Shown: positions 25,578 to 36,862, numbered from the stretch's first letter. The stretch is 64,000 bases of DNA from Shinella sp. XGS7 (GCF_020535565.1 NZ_CP084758.1:3733001-3797000), one strand, 5' to 3'. Numbers and translations are program-made. The notes: generated from the sequence alone by a model not told the origin.

Positions 25578-27629
25578 TCAGAAGCCCGCCAGGGCCTTGA
25601 ATTGGGGCCCGATGTAAGGCCAGAGCTTCCAGGTCATCAGGCCGATCACGCCCAGGATCATCACGAGCGCATACCAGTAGAGGTGGCCGGTCTGCAGGCG
25701 ACGCACCAGGCCGGCGATGCCGCCGATGCCGCGCGCCGAGCCGTTGATCAGCACGCCGTCGATCACGCCCTGGTCACCCACCTTCCAGGCGACCAAGCCC
25801 AGGCCACGCGCCAGGCGGGCCAGGATGTTCTCGTTGATCCAGTCCATGAAGTACTTGTTCTCCAGGATCACGATCAGCGGACGCAGCACCTTGGCCAGGG
25901 TGGCCGGGATGCTGGGCGCCACCATGTAGAACACATAGGCGGTCACGACGCCACCCAGAGCCAGCCAGAAGGGCGCGGTCTGCAGCGCGTGCACGGCCAT
26001 GGCACCCGCGCCATGGAACATCTCGCCCAGCTCGGTCATCGCATGGTGCGTCTCGTGGTTCACGAAGATCGCATCCTTGAAGAAGTCGCCGAACAGCATG
26101 GGCTGGATGGCCAGGAAGCCGATCACCACCGAGGGAATGGACAGCAGGACCAGGGGCACGGTCACCACCCAGGGCGACTCGTGCGGGGTGTGGTCATGCT
26201 CACCATGATGGTCGTCATGGTGATCGTGCTCGCCCGGGAAGGGCTTGTGGTGAAAGTTCTCCTTGCCGTGGAAGACCAGGAAGTACATCCGGAAGCTGTA
26301 GAAGGCGGTCACGAAGACACCGGCCAGCACCGCAAAGCCCGCGAAACCCGCGCCCGGCAGATGGCTGGCGTGCACGGCTTCGATGATGGAGTCCTTGGAG
26401 TAGAAGCCCGAGAACAGCGGCGTGCCGATCAGGGCCAGCGAGCCCAGCAGCGAGGTGATCCAGGTGATGGGCATGTACTTGCGCAGGCCGCCCATATTGC
26501 GGATGTCCTGATCGTGGTGCATGCCCATGATGACCGAGCCGGCGCCAAGGAACAGGAGCGCCTTGAAGAAGGCGTGCGTGAAGAGGTGGAAGATCGCCGC
26601 GCCATAGGCGCCGATGCCGAGGGCCACGAACATGTAGCCGAGCTGCGAGCAGGTCGAATAGGCGATGACGCGCTTGATGTCGTTCTGCACGAGGCCGACC
26701 GTCGCCGCGAAGAAGGCGGTGATGGCGCCGACCAGCGTCACGACGAGCAGCGCATTGTGCGACAGTTCGAAGAGCGGCGACATGCGGGCGACGAGGAAGA
26801 CGCCGGCGGTGACCATGGTGGCGGCATGGATGAGGGCTGAAACCGGGGTCGGGCCTTCCATGGCGTCCGGCAGCCAGGTGTGCAGCAGGAACTGCGCCGA
26901 CTTGCCCATCGCGCCCATGAACAGGCAGATGCAGGCCACGCTCAGCAGCATCCACTCACCGCCCCACAGGGGCAGCGGGAACTTGATCTGCGAAAGCTCG
27001 CCGGCCTTGGCAAAGGTCTCGGTGTAGTTCAGCGAACCACCGTGGGCCACCAGCAGGCCGATGCCCAGGATGAAGCCGAAGTCACCCACCCGGTTCACCA
27101 GGAAGGCCTTCATGTTCGCGAAGATGGCCGTCGGCTTGGTGTACCAAAAGCCGATCAGCAGATAGGACACCAGACCCACCGCTTCCCAGCCGAAGAACAG
27201 CTGCAGCATGTTGTTGCTCATCACGAGCATCAGCATGGAGAAGGTGAACAGCGAGATGTAGCTGAAGAAGCGCTGGTAGCCCGGGTCCTCTTCCATGTAG
27301 CCGATGGTGTAGATGTGCACCATCAGCGACACGAAGGTCACGACCACCATCATCATGGCGGTCAGGCCGTCGACCAGGAAACCGATCTCCATCTTCAGGC
27401 CGCCCAGCACCATCCACTCATAGATGGTCTGGTTGAAGCGGGCACCATCCACGGCCACCGACTTCAGGGTCATGGCCGAGATGATGAAGGCGATCAGCAC
27501 GCCCAGGATGGTGATGGTGTGAGCTCCGCGGCGACCGACCTGCTTGCCGAACAGGCCGGCAACGATGGCGCCGAACAGCGGGGCCAGCGGCACCGCCAGC
27601 AGCATGTTCTGAGAAAGTGTTGCAGACAT
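25578..27629 (-). CDS. nuoL: NADH-quinone oxidoreductase subunit L
   Basis: A 683-residue distal proton-pumping subunit with the long lateral helix at its C-terminus. AQFLLHTWLPDAMEGPTPVS and the lysine-bearing QNDIKRVIAYSTCSQLGYM are visible. A loop near residues 455-485 is exceptionally histidine-rich (EHDHHDDHHGEHDHTPHES). Bases about 26520-26885 have Rhizobiales-like residues and codons inside an otherwise betaproteobacterial gene. Position and spacing match the nuo operon: nuoK 19 bp upstream and nuoM 20 bp downstream. Confidence 0.98.
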   Translation of the reverse strand: MSATLSQNMLLAVPLAPLFGAIVAGLFGKQVGRRGAHTITILGVLIAFIISAMTLKSVAVDGARFNQTIYEWMVLGGLKMEIGFLVDGLTAMMMVVVTFVSLMVHIYTIGYMEEDPGYQRFFSYISLFTFSMLMLVMSNNMLQLFFGWEAVGLVSYLLIGFWYTKPTAIFANMKAFLVNRVGDFGFILGIGLLVAHGGSLNYTETFAKAGELSQIKFPLPLWGGEWMLLSVACICLFMGAMGKSAQFLLHTWLPDAMEGPTPVSALIHAATMVTAGVFLVARMSPLFELSHNALLVVTLVGAITAFFAATVGLVQNDIKRVIAYSTCSQLGYMFVALGIGAYGAAIFHLFTHAFFKALLFLGAGSVIMGMHHDQDIRNMGGLRKYMPITWITSLLGSLALIGTPLFSGFYSKDSIIEAVHASHLPGAGFAGFAVLAGVFVTAFYSFRMYFLVFHGKENFHHKPFPGEHDHHDDHHGEHDHTPHESPWVVTVPLVLLSIPSVVIGFLAIQPMLFGDFFKDAIFVNHETHHAMTELGEMFHGAGAMAVHALQTAPFWLALGGVVTAYVFYMVAPSIPATLAKVLRPLIVILENKYFMDWINENILARLARGLGLVAWKVGDQGVIDGVLINGSARGIGGIAGLVRRLQTGHLYWYALVMILGVIGLMTWKLWPYIGPQFKALAGF

Positions 27630-27648
27630 CTTGATGCGTCCTGTTCCT

Positions 27649-27960
27649 TTAGCCCTTCAGCGTGTCCAGCTCTTCCACATTGATCGTGGCGCGGTTGCGG
27701 AACAGCACGACCAGGATGGCCAGACCGATGGCGGACTCGGCCGCGGCCACGGTCAGGATGAAGAACACGAAGACCTGGCCGGCCATATCACCCAGGTAGT
27801 GGGAGAAGGCGACGAAGTTCATATTGACCGCCAGCAGCATCAGCTCGATGGCCATCAGCAGCACGATCAGGTTCTTGCGGTTCAGGAAGATGCCGATCAC
27901 GGAGATCGCGAACAGGATCGCGCCCAGCGTGAGGAAATGTCCCAGGGTCAGCGCAGCCAT
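27649..27960 (-). CDS. nuoK: NADH-quinone oxidoreductase subunit K
   Basis: A small membrane subunit (103 residues, three helices) that links quinone chemistry to the antiporter subunits. It contains the conserved membrane glutamates in [15 protein letters not shown] and [16 protein letters not shown]. The start [10 protein letters not shown] at 27960 is one base from the nuoJ stop; longer versions overlap nuoJ and do not fit the family. Confidence 0.97.
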   Translation of the reverse strand: MAALTLGHFLTLGAILFAISVIGIFLNRKNLIVLLMAIELMLLAVNMNFVAFSHYLGDMAGQVFVFFILTVAAAESAIGLAILVVLFRNRATINVEELDTLKG

Positions 27961-27961
27961 C

Positions 27962-28606
27962 TCAAGCGCCTCCTTGCGTGTTGTTCTCGGCGGCCGCTGC
28001 GGCCGGCACATCGATGCTGGGCTGCACCTTGACGATCTTCAGGCGGTCGCCCTTCTTGACCCGCACCTGCTGGGACGGATCCTGGGAGCGCGAGTCCTTG
28101 CGGCGACGCAGGGTCAGCGCGATGGCGGCGATGATGGCCACCAGCAGCAGCACCGCGGCCACCTGCAGGGGGTACAGATAGTGGGTGTAGATCTCGATGC
28201 CCAGCAGCTTGGTATTGCCCATCTTCACGGCCGCAGCCGAGAGCTCGGGCGCCTGCGAGACGCGGAAGCCGCCCATCAGCACGGCCGCCATCTCCAGCGC
28301 GATCAGGGCGCCCACCAGACCGGCCAGCGGCAGGTGCTTCCAGAAGCCCTCGCGCACATGGTCGGAATTGATGTCCAGCATCATCACGACGAAGAGGAAG
28401 AGCACCATGACGGCGCCGATGTACACCAGCACCAGGGTGATGGCGAGGAACTCGGCCTTGAGCAGCATCCAGATGCAGGAGGCGCTGAAGAAAGCCAGGA
28501 TCAGGAACAGCGCGGCGTGCACGGTGCTGCGTGCCGTGATCACACGGAACGAAGCGCCGAGCAGCACGGCCGAGAAGACATAGAAGAGCGCGGTGATGGT
28601 ATCCAT
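27962..28606 (-). CDS. nuoJ: NADH-quinone oxidoreductase subunit J
   Basis: A 214-residue membrane subunit with five helices followed by a charged tail of about 60 residues rich in Lys, Arg, Ala and Asp. The third helix contains [20 protein letters not shown], where the pi-bulge seen in complex I structures forms. The tail after about residue 165 is longer than in E. coli NuoJ (184 residues) and common in Burkholderiales. It is in the middle of the nuo operon, immediately before nuoK. Confidence 0.97.
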   Translation of the reverse strand: MDTITALFYVFSAVLLGASFRVITARSTVHAALFLILAFFSASCIWMLLKAEFLAITLVLVYIGAVMVLFLFVVMMLDINSDHVREGFWKHLPLAGLVGALIALEMAAVLMGGFRVSQAPELSAAAVKMGNTKLLGIEIYTHYLYPLQVAAVLLLVAIIAAIALTLRRRKDSRSQDPSQQVRVKKGDRLKIVKVQPSIDVPAAAAAENNTQGGA

Positions 28607-28659
28607 GCGGTTCCAGCAAGCTCACACGAAGATCGGCCCGGAACTCCGGGCCGCAGGCT

Positions 28660-29148
28660 TCAGCGGTACTTGGCGTCGGCCTCCTTGTTGGCTGCGATCT
28701 GGGGCTCGTAGCGATCGCCAACGGCCAGCAGCATGTCCTTGGTGAAGTAGAGGTCGCCCCGCTTCTCACCGTGGTATTCGAAGATGTCGGTCTCGACGAT
28801 GGCGTCGACCGGGCAGGCTTCCTGGCAGAAGCCGCAATAGATGCACTTCACCATGTCGATGTCGTAACGCACCGTGCGGCGCGTGCCGTCGTTGCGGCGC
28901 GGGCCGGCCTCGATGGTGATGGCCTGGGCCGGACAGATGGCTTCGCACAGCTTGCAGGCGATGCAGCGCTCTTCGCCGTTCGGGTAGCGGCGCAGCGCAT
29001 GCTCGCCGCGGAAGCGCGGAGAGACCGGGCCCTTTTCCTCGGGGAACTGGACCGTGATGTTGCGCGACAGGAAATGCCGGCCGGTCAGGGCCATGCCCTT
29101 GAACAGCTCGGTGAGCATGAAGCTCTTGAAGAAATGGCTGACGCTCAT
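28660..29148 (-). CDS. nuoI: NADH-quinone oxidoreductase subunit I
   Basis: A 162-residue peripheral-arm subunit carrying clusters N6a and N6b. Two ferredoxin-type [4Fe-4S] motifs are clear: [12 protein letters not shown] and [12 protein letters not shown]. The N-terminal amphipathic helix ([16 protein letters not shown]) anchors it at the membrane interface. The start at 29148 lies 5 bp after the nuoH stop. Confidence 0.98.
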   Translation of the reverse strand: MSVSHFFKSFMLTELFKGMALTGRHFLSRNITVQFPEEKGPVSPRFRGEHALRRYPNGEERCIACKLCEAICPAQAITIEAGPRRNDGTRRTVRYDIDMVKCIYCGFCQEACPVDAIVETDIFEYHGEKRGDLYFTKDMLLAVGDRYEPQIAANKEADAKYR

Positions 29149-29153
29149 GCCAA

Positions 29154-30251
29154 TCACTTCCAGATATTGAAGGGAGACTGAATCCACAGTCCGACCACGA
29201 CCAGCCAGACCAGGGTCACGGGAATGAAGATCTTCCAGCCCAGACGCATGATCTGGTCATAGCGGAAGCGGGGGAAGGTGGCACGCACCCACAGGAACAG
29301 GGTGACGACGAAGAAGGTCTTGGCGAAAACCCAGAACCAGTTCCAGAAAGCCATGGTGTTCTGGATGAAGCTCGGCGTCTCCATGCCCAGCAGGCTCCAG
29401 GAGATCGGCGCACTCCAACCGCCCAGGAACATCAGCACCGACATGGCCGAGACCAGGATCATGTTGGCGTACTCGGCCAGGAAGAACATGGCGAAGGACA
29501 TGCCCGAGTACTCGATCATGTGGCCGGCCACGATTTCCGATTCGCCTTCCACCACGTCGAAGGGGTGGCGGTTGGTTTCGGCCAGACCCGAGATGAAGTA
29601 GACGACGAAGATGGGCAGCAGGGGCAGCCAGTTCCAGGACAGGATGTTCAGCCCCATCGCGGCGAAGGTGCCCTTCTCCTGCGAGGTGACGATCTCCGTC
29701 ATGTTCATGCTGCCGGTGACCATCAGCACCACCACCAGGGAGAAGCCCATGGCGATTTCGTAGGACACCATCTGGGCAGAGGCGCGCAGCGCGCCCAGGA
29801 AGGCGTACTTCGAGTTGGAGGCCCAGCCGGCAATGATCACGCCATAGACCTCGAGCGAGGTGATGGCCATCAGGAACAGCAGGCCGGCATTGACATTGGC
29901 CACGGCGGCTTCCGGGCCGAAGGGCACGACGGCCCAGGCGGCCAGGGCCGGCATGATGGTCATGACCGGGCCCAGGAAGAACAGGCCCCGGTTGGCCGCC
30001 GCCGGCACGATGATCTCCTTGAAGATCAACTTGACCGCATCGGCGATCGGGGTCAGCAGGCCATAAGGACCCACGCGGTTGGGACCCGGACGGATCTGCG
30101 ACCAGCCGATGGCCTTGCGCTCCCACAGCGTCAGGTAGGCCACGCAGCCCAGCAGCGGCAGGATCACCGCAACGATCTTCAGCAGGCTCCAGACCAGGGG
30201 CCAGAGGCCACCCAGCAGCGCAGCGCCGGAGGTGTAGAGGGTTTCGATCAT
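29154..30251 (-). CDS. nuoH: NADH-quinone oxidoreductase subunit H
   Basis: A 365-residue membrane subunit with eight helices that helps form the quinone-binding chamber. [20 protein letters not shown] (about residue 50) and [20 protein letters not shown] are family signatures, and the charged residues of the E-channel are present. It follows nuoG by 19 bp. The sequence is betaproteobacterial throughout, with no sign of the mosaic patches found in other nuo genes. Confidence 0.98.
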   Translation of the reverse strand: MIETLYTSGAALLGGLWPLVWSLLKIVAVILPLLGCVAYLTLWERKAIGWSQIRPGPNRVGPYGLLTPIADAVKLIFKEIIVPAAANRGLFFLGPVMTIMPALAAWAVVPFGPEAAVANVNAGLLFLMAITSLEVYGVIIAGWASNSKYAFLGALRASAQMVSYEIAMGFSLVVVLMVTGSMNMTEIVTSQEKGTFAAMGLNILSWNWLPLLPIFVVYFISGLAETNRHPFDVVEGESEIVAGHMIEYSGMSFAMFFLAEYANMILVSAMSVLMFLGGWSAPISWSLLGMETPSFIQNTMAFWNWFWVFAKTFFVVTLFLWVRATFPRFRYDQIMRLGWKIFIPVTLVWLVVVGLWIQSPFNIWK

Positions 30252-30270
30252 GGTGTTATCGCTCGCGTCC

Positions 30271-32604
30271 TCAGGCCTTGCTCACATTCAGGGCGCCGAA
30301 CAGCGCACCCAGGGCGGAGGTCTCGGCCACGCCGGCCGGCACGCGCACCACATGGGCGGGCAGGCCGGCTTCCAGCTTGGCAGACAGCTCGGCAGCGCCG
30401 GCGCCTTCCTGCGTGATGCGCACGCGGGCGCCCTGCTCCGGCAGACCCAGCTGGTCCCACAGAGCCTGGGGCAGACCGGCCACGGCGGCCTGGCGACCGT
30501 CATGGCTCAGCTGCAGGGAGCTGGCATGGCGCACCAGATTGTCGGCGGCGTAGATGGGCACCGAGCCCAGACGCTCCAGACCCGCGGCCGGGGCCGGGAT
30601 CTGCACGGCAGCCGACGTGGCGTTGGACAGACGGGCGGAGAGATCCGCGAAGTCGGCACCGAGGGCCTCGCCTCGCACCTGCTCTGAGCTCTCCTGGGCA
30701 AAGCCTTCCAGGCCCAGCAGATTGCCCAGCACGCGCAGGATCTTCCAGCCCGGACGGGTCTCGCCCAGGGCCTTGACCACGCCCACGAAGCTCTGTGCGC
30801 GACCCTCGGCATTGACGAAGGTGCCCGAGGTCTCGGTGAAGGGCGCGGTCGGCAGCAGCACGTCTGCGTACTCCAGACCGGTCTTAAAGGGGCTCATCAC
30901 CACCACCATCTCGGCGGCAGCCAGGGCCTTGGCGGCAGCGGCGGCGTTGGCGCTGTCCAGCACCGGGTCGGTGTTGAGCAGCAGCACGGCCTTGAGGCTC
31001 TCGCCGCCCAGCATCTGGCCGGCGTTCAGGCCACCGGCCTGGGGCTGTGCGCCCACCAGCTGGGCGCCCACGGTGTTGGCGGCTTCGCTCAGGTAACCGA
31101 CGCTGGCGCCGGTCTGGGCGCCGATCCAGTTGGCCAGGGCCAGCAGGCTGGCGGCCTGCGGATGCTGCGCGGCGGCATTGCCCAGCAGCACGGCCTTCTT
31201 CTGGCCCGAGAGCAGGGCTGCAGCGATGGTCTTGGCCTCATCGCTGGCGGTGCCAGCGGCCGGGGCTGCAGCGCCGGTGCTGGCGGCCACGGCGGCGGCC
31301 ACATCGGCCAGACTCTGCACCCAGGCGCTGGGGGCGGCGGCCACGCGGGCGGCCACGGGCATCAGCCAGTCTTCCTGGCTGGCGCCCAGGGCCACGATCT
31401 TGGCGCCGCGGCGGGCAGCCTGACGCAGACGCTGGGCAAACAGCGGGTGATCCTTGCGCAGCTGCGAGCCGATCACGAAAGCGCGGTCCAGCTCGGACAG
31501 CGAGGCGATGCTGGTGCCCAGCCACAGAGCCTTGCCGGCCTCGGCCACATTGCCGAAATCGGCCTGACGCAGGCGGTGGTCCACGTTCTGGCTGCCCAGA
31601 CCGCGCACCAGCTTGGCCAGCAGGTGCAGCTCTTCCACGGTGCTGTGGGCCGAACCCAGCGCGCCGATGGCGGCGGCACCATGGTCGTTCTTGATGCTCT
31701 TCAGGCCGGTGGCGACGTATTCCAGTGCGGTGGTCCAATCCACCGCCTTCCAGGCGCCACCCTGCTTGATCATGGGCTGCTGGACGCGGGCATCGCTGTT
31801 CAGGGCTTCATAGGAGAAGCGGTCGCGGTCAGCGATCCAGCACTCGTTGACGGCCTCGTTCTCCAGCGGCACGACGCGCATCACCTGGTTGCCCTTGACC
31901 TGGACGACCAGGTTGGCACCGGTGGAATCATGCGGCGAGACGCTCTTGCGGCGCGACAGTTCCCAGGTGCGGGCGCTGTAGCGGAAGGGCTTGCTGGTCA
32001 GGGCGCCGACCGGGCACACATCGATCATATTGCCCGAGAGCTCGGAGTCGATGCTGCGGCCGACGAAGGTCTGGATCTCGCTGAACTCGCCGCGGTGGGC
32101 CATGCCCAGTTCCATCTGGCCGGCGATTTCCTGGCCAAAGCGCACGCAACGGGTGCAATGGATGCAACGGCTCATCTCCTCCATGGAGATCAGCGGGCCC
32201 ACGTTCTTGTGGAAGACCACGCGCTTCTCTTCCGAGTAGCGGCTCTTGCTGCCACCATAGCCCACGGCCAGATCCTGCAGCTGGCACTCGCCGCCCTGGT
32301 CGCAGATCGGGCAATCCAGCGGGTGGTTGATGAGCAGGAACTCCATCACGCCCTGCTGGGCCTTGATGGCTTTCTCGCTCTTGGTGCGCACGATCATGCC
32401 CTGGGTCACGGGCGTGGCGCAGGCCGGCATGGGCTTGGGCGCCTTCTCCACGTCGACCAGACACATGCGGCAGTTGGCCGCGATCGAGAGCTTCTTGTGG
32501 TAGCAGAAATGCGGGATGTAGGCGCCGGCCTTCTCGGCAGCATGCATGACCATGCTGCCTTCCTTGACCTCTACCTTCTTGCCGTCGAGTTCGATTTCAA
32601 CCAT
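30271..32604 (-). CDS. nuoG: NADH-quinone oxidoreductase subunit G
   Basis: The largest peripheral subunit (777 residues). It holds the N1b [2Fe-2S] cluster ([15 protein letters not shown]), the N5 cluster with its unusual histidine ligand ([18 protein letters not shown]) and the N4 cluster ([12 protein letters not shown]). From about residue 215 a molybdopterin-oxidoreductase-like fold continues, with no molybdenum site. The last 250 residues are Ala-rich, typical of betaproteobacterial NuoG. It is located between nuoF and nuoH with 17- and 19-bp gaps. Confidence 0.98.
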   Translation of the reverse strand: MVEIELDGKKVEVKEGSMVMHAAEKAGAYIPHFCYHKKLSIAANCRMCLVDVEKAPKPMPACATPVTQGMIVRTKSEKAIKAQQGVMEFLLINHPLDCPICDQGGECQLQDLAVGYGGSKSRYSEEKRVVFHKNVGPLISMEEMSRCIHCTRCVRFGQEIAGQMELGMAHRGEFSEIQTFVGRSIDSELSGNMIDVCPVGALTSKPFRYSARTWELSRRKSVSPHDSTGANLVVQVKGNQVMRVVPLENEAVNECWIADRDRFSYEALNSDARVQQPMIKQGGAWKAVDWTTALEYVATGLKSIKNDHGAAAIGALGSAHSTVEELHLLAKLVRGLGSQNVDHRLRQADFGNVAEAGKALWLGTSIASLSELDRAFVIGSQLRKDHPLFAQRLRQAARRGAKIVALGASQEDWLMPVAARVAAAPSAWVQSLADVAAAVAASTGAAAPAAGTASDEAKTIAAALLSGQKKAVLLGNAAAQHPQAASLLALANWIGAQTGASVGYLSEAANTVGAQLVGAQPQAGGLNAGQMLGGESLKAVLLLNTDPVLDSANAAAAAKALAAAEMVVVMSPFKTGLEYADVLLPTAPFTETSGTFVNAEGRAQSFVGVVKALGETRPGWKILRVLGNLLGLEGFAQESSEQVRGEALGADFADLSARLSNATSAAVQIPAPAAGLERLGSVPIYAADNLVRHASSLQLSHDGRQAAVAGLPQALWDQLGLPEQGARVRITQEGAGAAELSAKLEAGLPAHVVRVPAGVAETSALGALFGALNVSKA

Positions 32605-32621
32605 GTTCTGTCCTGGCTCGC

Positions 32622-33977
32622 TCAGGCCGCCTTGGCAGCGCTGCGCTGCTGCGCCTGTTCGATCATCTGCACAAACTCGTGCTTGAAGTGCTTGATCATT
32701 GCCCGCACCGGCATGGCCGCCGCGTCACCCAGGGCGCAGATGGTGCGGCCCTGGATGTTGTCGGCCACGGAGTTCAGCAGGTCGAGGTCTTCGGCCCTGC
32801 CCTGCCCGTGGGCGATGCGCTCCATGACGCGCATCATCCAGCCGGTGCCTTCGCGGCACGGCGTGCACTGGCCGCAGCTCTCGTGGGCGTAGAAGTACGA
32901 CAGACGCAGCAGGCTGTTGACCATGCAGCGCGAGTCGTCCATCACGATCACCGCGCCCGAGCCCAGCATGGAGCCGGCCTTGGCGATGGAGTCGTAGTCC
33001 ATGGTGCACTGCATCATGATATCGGCAGGCAGCACGGGCGCGGACGAACCACCGGGGATCACGGCCTTGAGCTTGCGGCCGGTGCGCACGCCGCCGGCGA
33101 GCTCCAGCAGCTTCTCGAAGGGCGTGCCCAGCGGCACTTCGTAGTTGCCGGGCTTGTTGACGTCACCCGAGACCGAGAAGATCTTGGTGCCGCCGTTATT
33201 GGGCTTGCCGATCTCGAGGTAGGGCTGGCCACCGTTGCGGATGATCCAGGGCACCGCCGCGAAGGTCTCGGTGTTGTTGATCGTGGTGGGCTTGCCGTAG
33301 AGGCCGAAGCTTGCCGGGAACGGCGGCTTCAGGCGCGGCTGGCCCTTCTTGCCTTCCAGGCTTTCGAGCAGCGCGGTTTCCTCGCCGCAGATATAGGCGC
33401 CAAAGCCATGGAAGGCATGCAGCTGGAAGCTGAAGTCCGAACCCAGGATCTTGTCGCCCAGGAAGCCGGCGGCGCGCGCCTCTTCCAGCGCGGCTTCGAA
33501 GCGCTCGTAGACCTCGAAGATCTCGCCGTGGATGTAGTTGTAGCCCACGGTGATGCCCATCGCGAAGGCGGCGATGGCCATGCCTTCGATCACGATGTGC
33601 GGGTTGTGCATCAGGATCTCGCGATCCTTGCAGGTGCCCGGCTCGCCCTCGTCAGAGTTGCAGACCAGGTACTTCTGGCCCGGGAACTGGCGGGGCATGA
33701 AGCTCCACTTCAGGCCGGTGGGGAAGCCGGCGCCGCCACGGCCGCGCAGGCCGGAGGTCTTGACTTCGGCGATCACCTGGTCAGGCGTGAGCGGCGCGCC
33801 GTCGGCCGTGCCTTCGCCCTTGAGGATCTTCTTCAGGGCCTGGTAGCCACCGCGGGCAACGTAGTCCTGCAGGCTCCAGTTCTTGCCATTCAGGCCGGCG
33901 TAGATCTGCGGGCCGATGTGGCGGTCATGGAAACAGGTCTCGGCACCGGTGGCCTGGAATTTGGAAAGGTCCAGCAT
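32622..33977 (-). CDS. nuoF: NADH-quinone oxidoreductase subunit F, NADH-binding
   Basis: A 451-residue NADH- and FMN-binding subunit. The nucleotide and flavin site is seen in [18 protein letters not shown] (about residue 75) and [18 protein letters not shown]. Cluster N3 is bound by [14 protein letters not shown] plus a later cysteine ([10 protein letters not shown]). Electrons pass from here to NuoE and NuoG. It starts 12 bp after nuoE. Confidence 0.98.
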   Translation of the reverse strand: MLDLSKFQATGAETCFHDRHIGPQIYAGLNGKNWSLQDYVARGGYQALKKILKGEGTADGAPLTPDQVIAEVKTSGLRGRGGAGFPTGLKWSFMPRQFPGQKYLVCNSDEGEPGTCKDREILMHNPHIVIEGMAIAAFAMGITVGYNYIHGEIFEVYERFEAALEEARAAGFLGDKILGSDFSFQLHAFHGFGAYICGEETALLESLEGKKGQPRLKPPFPASFGLYGKPTTINNTETFAAVPWIIRNGGQPYLEIGKPNNGGTKIFSVSGDVNKPGNYEVPLGTPFEKLLELAGGVRTGRKLKAVIPGGSSAPVLPADIMMQCTMDYDSIAKAGSMLGSGAVIVMDDSRCMVNSLLRLSYFYAHESCGQCTPCREGTGWMMRVMERIAHGQGRAEDLDLLNSVADNIQGRTICALGDAAAMPVRAMIKHFKHEFVQMIEQAQQRSAAKAA

Positions 33978-33989
33978 GCTTCCCGTCCC

Positions 33990-34508
33990 TCAGTTCTTGG
34001 CGGCGGCGTGCGCCCGCAGCGTGTCGACCAGCTCGTCCAGGCGCTGCTCGCTCATGAAGCTGCACATCTGGCGGTCATTGACCAGCATCACAGGCGCATC
34101 AGCGCAAGCACCCAGGCACTCGCTCTTCTGCACGGTGAACAGGCCGTCGGCCGTCGTGCCGCCCTGCTCCACGCCGAGCTTGTGGCACAGATGGTCCAGC
34201 GCGGTCTGGCCGTCGCGCAGCTGACAAGGCAGGTTGGCGCAGACGTTGAGCTTGAACTTGCCGACCGGCTGCTGGTTGTACATGTTGTAGAAGGTCGTGA
34301 CCTCATACACCGCGATGGCGGGCATGCCCAGGTAGGCGGCGATCACGTCTTCCGCGGCGCGCGAGACATAGCCCTGCTCCTGCTGCACGATGGACAGGCA
34401 GGCCATCACGGCCGACTGCGCCTGATCGGCCGGGTACTTGGCGACCTCGCGGTCAAAGCGGGCCCGGGTGGCCTCGCTCAACACATATTCGTTATTGCTG
34501 CTGCTCAT
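33990..34508 (-). CDS. nuoE: NADH-quinone oxidoreductase subunit E
   Basis: A 172-residue thioredoxin-fold subunit with the N1a [2Fe-2S] cluster. Ligands are in VCANLPCQL (Cys-x4-Cys) and ECLGACADAP (Cys-x3-Cys). The helical N-terminus contains AKYPADQAQSAVMACLSIVQ. It starts 8 bp after the nuoD stop. Confidence 0.98.
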   Translation of the reverse strand: MSSSNNEYVLSEATRARFDREVAKYPADQAQSAVMACLSIVQQEQGYVSRAAEDVIAAYLGMPAIAVYEVTTFYNMYNQQPVGKFKLNVCANLPCQLRDGQTALDHLCHKLGVEQGGTTADGLFTVQKSECLGACADAPVMLVNDRQMCSFMSEQRLDELVDTLRAHAAAKN

Positions 34509-34516
34509 CGCTGCGC

Positions 34517-35770
34517 TTACCGGTCAATTTCGCCGAACACAATGTCCATGGTGCCGATCACGGCCACGGCGTCGGCAATCATGTGGCCGCGGGCCATCTC
34601 GTCCAGGGCGGCCAGATGGGCGAAGCCGGGCGGACGGATTTTCAGGCGGTAGGGCTTGTTGGCGCCATCGCTGACGATGTAGATGCCGAACTCACCCTTG
34701 GGGTGCTCGACGGCGGCATAGGCCTCGCCTTCGGGCACGCGGAAGCCCTCGGTGAAGAGCTTGAAGTGGTGGATCAGCTCTTCCATGTTCGACTTCATGT
34801 CGACACGGCCGGGAGGCGCCACCTTGTGGTTGTCGGTGATGACCGGGCCGGGGTTGGCCTTGAGCCACTTCACGCATTGCTCGACCACGCGGCAGCTCTG
34901 GCGCATTTCCTCGACGCGCACCAGATAGCGGTCGTAGGTGTCGCCGTTGGTGCCGACCGGGATGTCGAAGTCCATCTTGGCGTAGACATCGTAGGGCTGG
35001 CTCTTGCGCAGGTCCCAGGCAATGCCCGAACCGCGCAGCATGGGGCCGCTGAAGCCCAGATTCAGCGCGCGCTCCGGCGAGACCACGCCGATGCCCACGG
35101 TGCGCTGCTTCCAGATCCGGTTGTCGGTCAGCAGGGTCTCGTAGTCGTCGACGTTCTTGGGGAAGCGGCGGCAGAAGTCCTCGATGAAGTCCAGCAGCGA
35201 GCCCTGACGGTTCTCGTTGAGCTGGGCGATCGTCTTGGCGTTCTTGATCTTGCTGACCTTGTACTGCGGCATGCTGTCCGGCAGGTCGCGGTAGACGCCA
35301 CCCGGACGAAAGTAGGCCGCGTGCATGCGCGCGCCCGAGACGGCTTCGTACATGTCGAAGATGTCTTCACGCTCGCGGAAGCAGTAGATCAGGATGTTCA
35401 TCGCGCCGCAGTCGATGCCGTGCGCACCCAACCACAGCAGGTGGTTGAGGATGCGGGTCAGCTCGGCGAACATCACGCGGATGTACTGGGCGCGCTCGGG
35501 CACCTCGATGCCCAGCATCTTCTCGATGGCCAGGCAATAGGCGTGCTCATTGGCCATCATCGCCACGTAGTCGAGGCGGTCGAAGTAGGGAACGGCCTGA
35601 AGATAGGTCTTCGTCTCGATCAGCTTCTCGGTGCCGCGGTGCAGCAGGCCGATATGCGGATCGACGCGCTCGACGATTTCACCGTCAAGCTCGAGAACGA
35701 GACGCAGAACCCCGTGCGCCGCAGGGTGCTGCGGGCCGAAATTGATGTTGAAGTTCTTGATTTCGGCCAT
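34517..35770 (-). CDS. nuoD: NADH-quinone oxidoreductase subunit D
   Basis: A 417-residue 49-kDa-type subunit that builds the quinone site with NuoB; related to the [NiFe]-hydrogenase large subunit but without metal ligands. [19 protein letters not shown] near the N-terminus is the main signature, including the quinone-site histidine. The first 60 or so codons (about 35580-35770) read as Rhizobiales-like ([18 protein letters not shown]), while the remainder ([18 protein letters not shown] onward) is betaproteobacterial. Confidence 0.98.
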   Translation of the reverse strand: MAEIKNFNINFGPQHPAAHGVLRLVLELDGEIVERVDPHIGLLHRGTEKLIETKTYLQAVPYFDRLDYVAMMANEHAYCLAIEKMLGIEVPERAQYIRVMFAELTRILNHLLWLGAHGIDCGAMNILIYCFREREDIFDMYEAVSGARMHAAYFRPGGVYRDLPDSMPQYKVSKIKNAKTIAQLNENRQGSLLDFIEDFCRRFPKNVDDYETLLTDNRIWKQRTVGIGVVSPERALNLGFSGPMLRGSGIAWDLRKSQPYDVYAKMDFDIPVGTNGDTYDRYLVRVEEMRQSCRVVEQCVKWLKANPGPVITDNHKVAPPGRVDMKSNMEELIHHFKLFTEGFRVPEGEAYAAVEHPKGEFGIYIVSDGANKPYRLKIRPPGFAHLAALDEMARGHMIADAVAVIGTMDIVFGEIDR

Positions 35771-35773
35771 GGT

Positions 35774-36379
35774 TTACAGCCCGCCGTAGTTGTCTTCGCG
35801 GATGACGCGCGGAGTGATCTCGCGCGGCTCGATGGTCACCGGCTGGTAGATCACGCGCTTTTGCTCGGCGTCGTAGCGCATCTCCACATGACCCGAGACC
35901 GGGAAGTCCTTGCGCAGCGGATGGCCCTCGAAGCCGTAGTCGGTGAGGATGCGGCGCAGGTCCGGGTGACCGGTGAAGAGGATGCCGTACATGTCGTAGG
36001 CTTCGCGCTCGAACCAGTCGGCCGAGTTCCAGAGCGGATTGATCGAAGCCACCTGGGGCAGATCATCATCGGCTGCGAACACCTTAAGACGCAGGCGCCA
36101 GTTCTTGCTGACGGACAGCAGGTGCACGGCCACGGCGAAGCGTGGACCCTCGGCCACGGCGCTGGCGCCATTGCCGTAGTCGCTGTAGTCCAGGCCGCAG
36201 AGGTCGATCAGTTGCTCGAACTTCAGATCGGCGTGATCACGCAGCGTGCGAGCCACCTCGAAATAGTCGGCCGGACGCACGCGCAGCGTCAGCTCGCCCA
36301 GTTCGCGCTTGAGTTCAAGGATCTTGTCGCCGAGGACGGACTGAAGCGCCGCCTGCAGGGTGTCGAGTTTGATGCTCAT
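35774..36379 (-). CDS. nuoC: NADH-quinone oxidoreductase subunit C
   Basis: A 201-residue 30-kDa-type peripheral subunit. [20 protein letters not shown] and [19 protein letters not shown] are the family signature. It is separate from NuoD, unlike the NuoCD fusion in E. coli. Gaps to nuoB and nuoD are 6 and 3 bp. Confidence 0.98.
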   Translation of the reverse strand: MSIKLDTLQAALQSVLGDKILELKRELGELTLRVRPADYFEVARTLRDHADLKFEQLIDLCGLDYSDYGNGASAVAEGPRFAVAVHLLSVSKNWRLRLKVFAADDDLPQVASINPLWNSADWFEREAYDMYGILFTGHPDLRRILTDYGFEGHPLRKDFPVSGHVEMRYDAEQKRVIYQPVTIEPREITPRVIREDNYGGL

Positions 36380-36385
36380 GGGTGC

Positions 36386-36862
36386 TTAGCGGGCGATGGT
36401 GTTCTCGCGGCGGATCTTCTTCTGCAGCAGCAGCACGCCGTAGAGGAGCGCTTCTGCCGTGGGAGGACAGCCGGGTACATAGATGTCGACCGGCACCACG
36501 CGGTCACAGCCGCGCACCACCGAATAGGAATAGTGATAGTAGCCGCCGCCATTGGCGCAGGAGCCCATCGAGATGACGTAACGCGGTTCCGGCATCTGGT
36601 CGTAGACCTTGCGGAGCGCGGGCGCCATCTTGTTGGTCAGCGTGCCGGCGACGATCATGACGTCGGACTGACGCGGCGAGGCGCGCGGCGCGAAGCCGAA
36701 GCGCTCGACGTCGTAACGCGGCATGGAAAGCTGCATCATCTCGACGGCGCAGCAGGCCAGACCGAAGGTCATCGGCCACAGAGAACCGGTCTTGGACCAG
36801 TTGATCAGCTTGTCGACCGAGGTGGTGACAAAGCCTTCCTTCAAAACGCCTTCAATGCCCAT
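36386..36862 (-). CDS. nuoB: NADH-quinone oxidoreductase subunit B
   Basis: A 158-residue subunit carrying the terminal N2 [4Fe-4S] cluster that reduces quinone. Ligands are in [11 protein letters not shown] (the tandem cysteines), [14 protein letters not shown] and [11 protein letters not shown]. The start [11 protein letters not shown] at 36862 is the usual one. Bases about 36590-36750 ([20 protein letters not shown], then [14 protein letters not shown]) match alphaproteobacterial NuoB; the ends match betaproteobacteria. Confidence 0.98.
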   Translation of the reverse strand: MGIEGVLKEGFVTTSVDKLINWSKTGSLWPMTFGLACCAVEMMQLSMPRYDVERFGFAPRASPRQSDVMIVAGTLTNKMAPALRKVYDQMPEPRYVISMGSCANGGGYYHYSYSVVRGCDRVVPVDIYVPGCPPTAEALLYGVLLLQKKIRRENTIAR

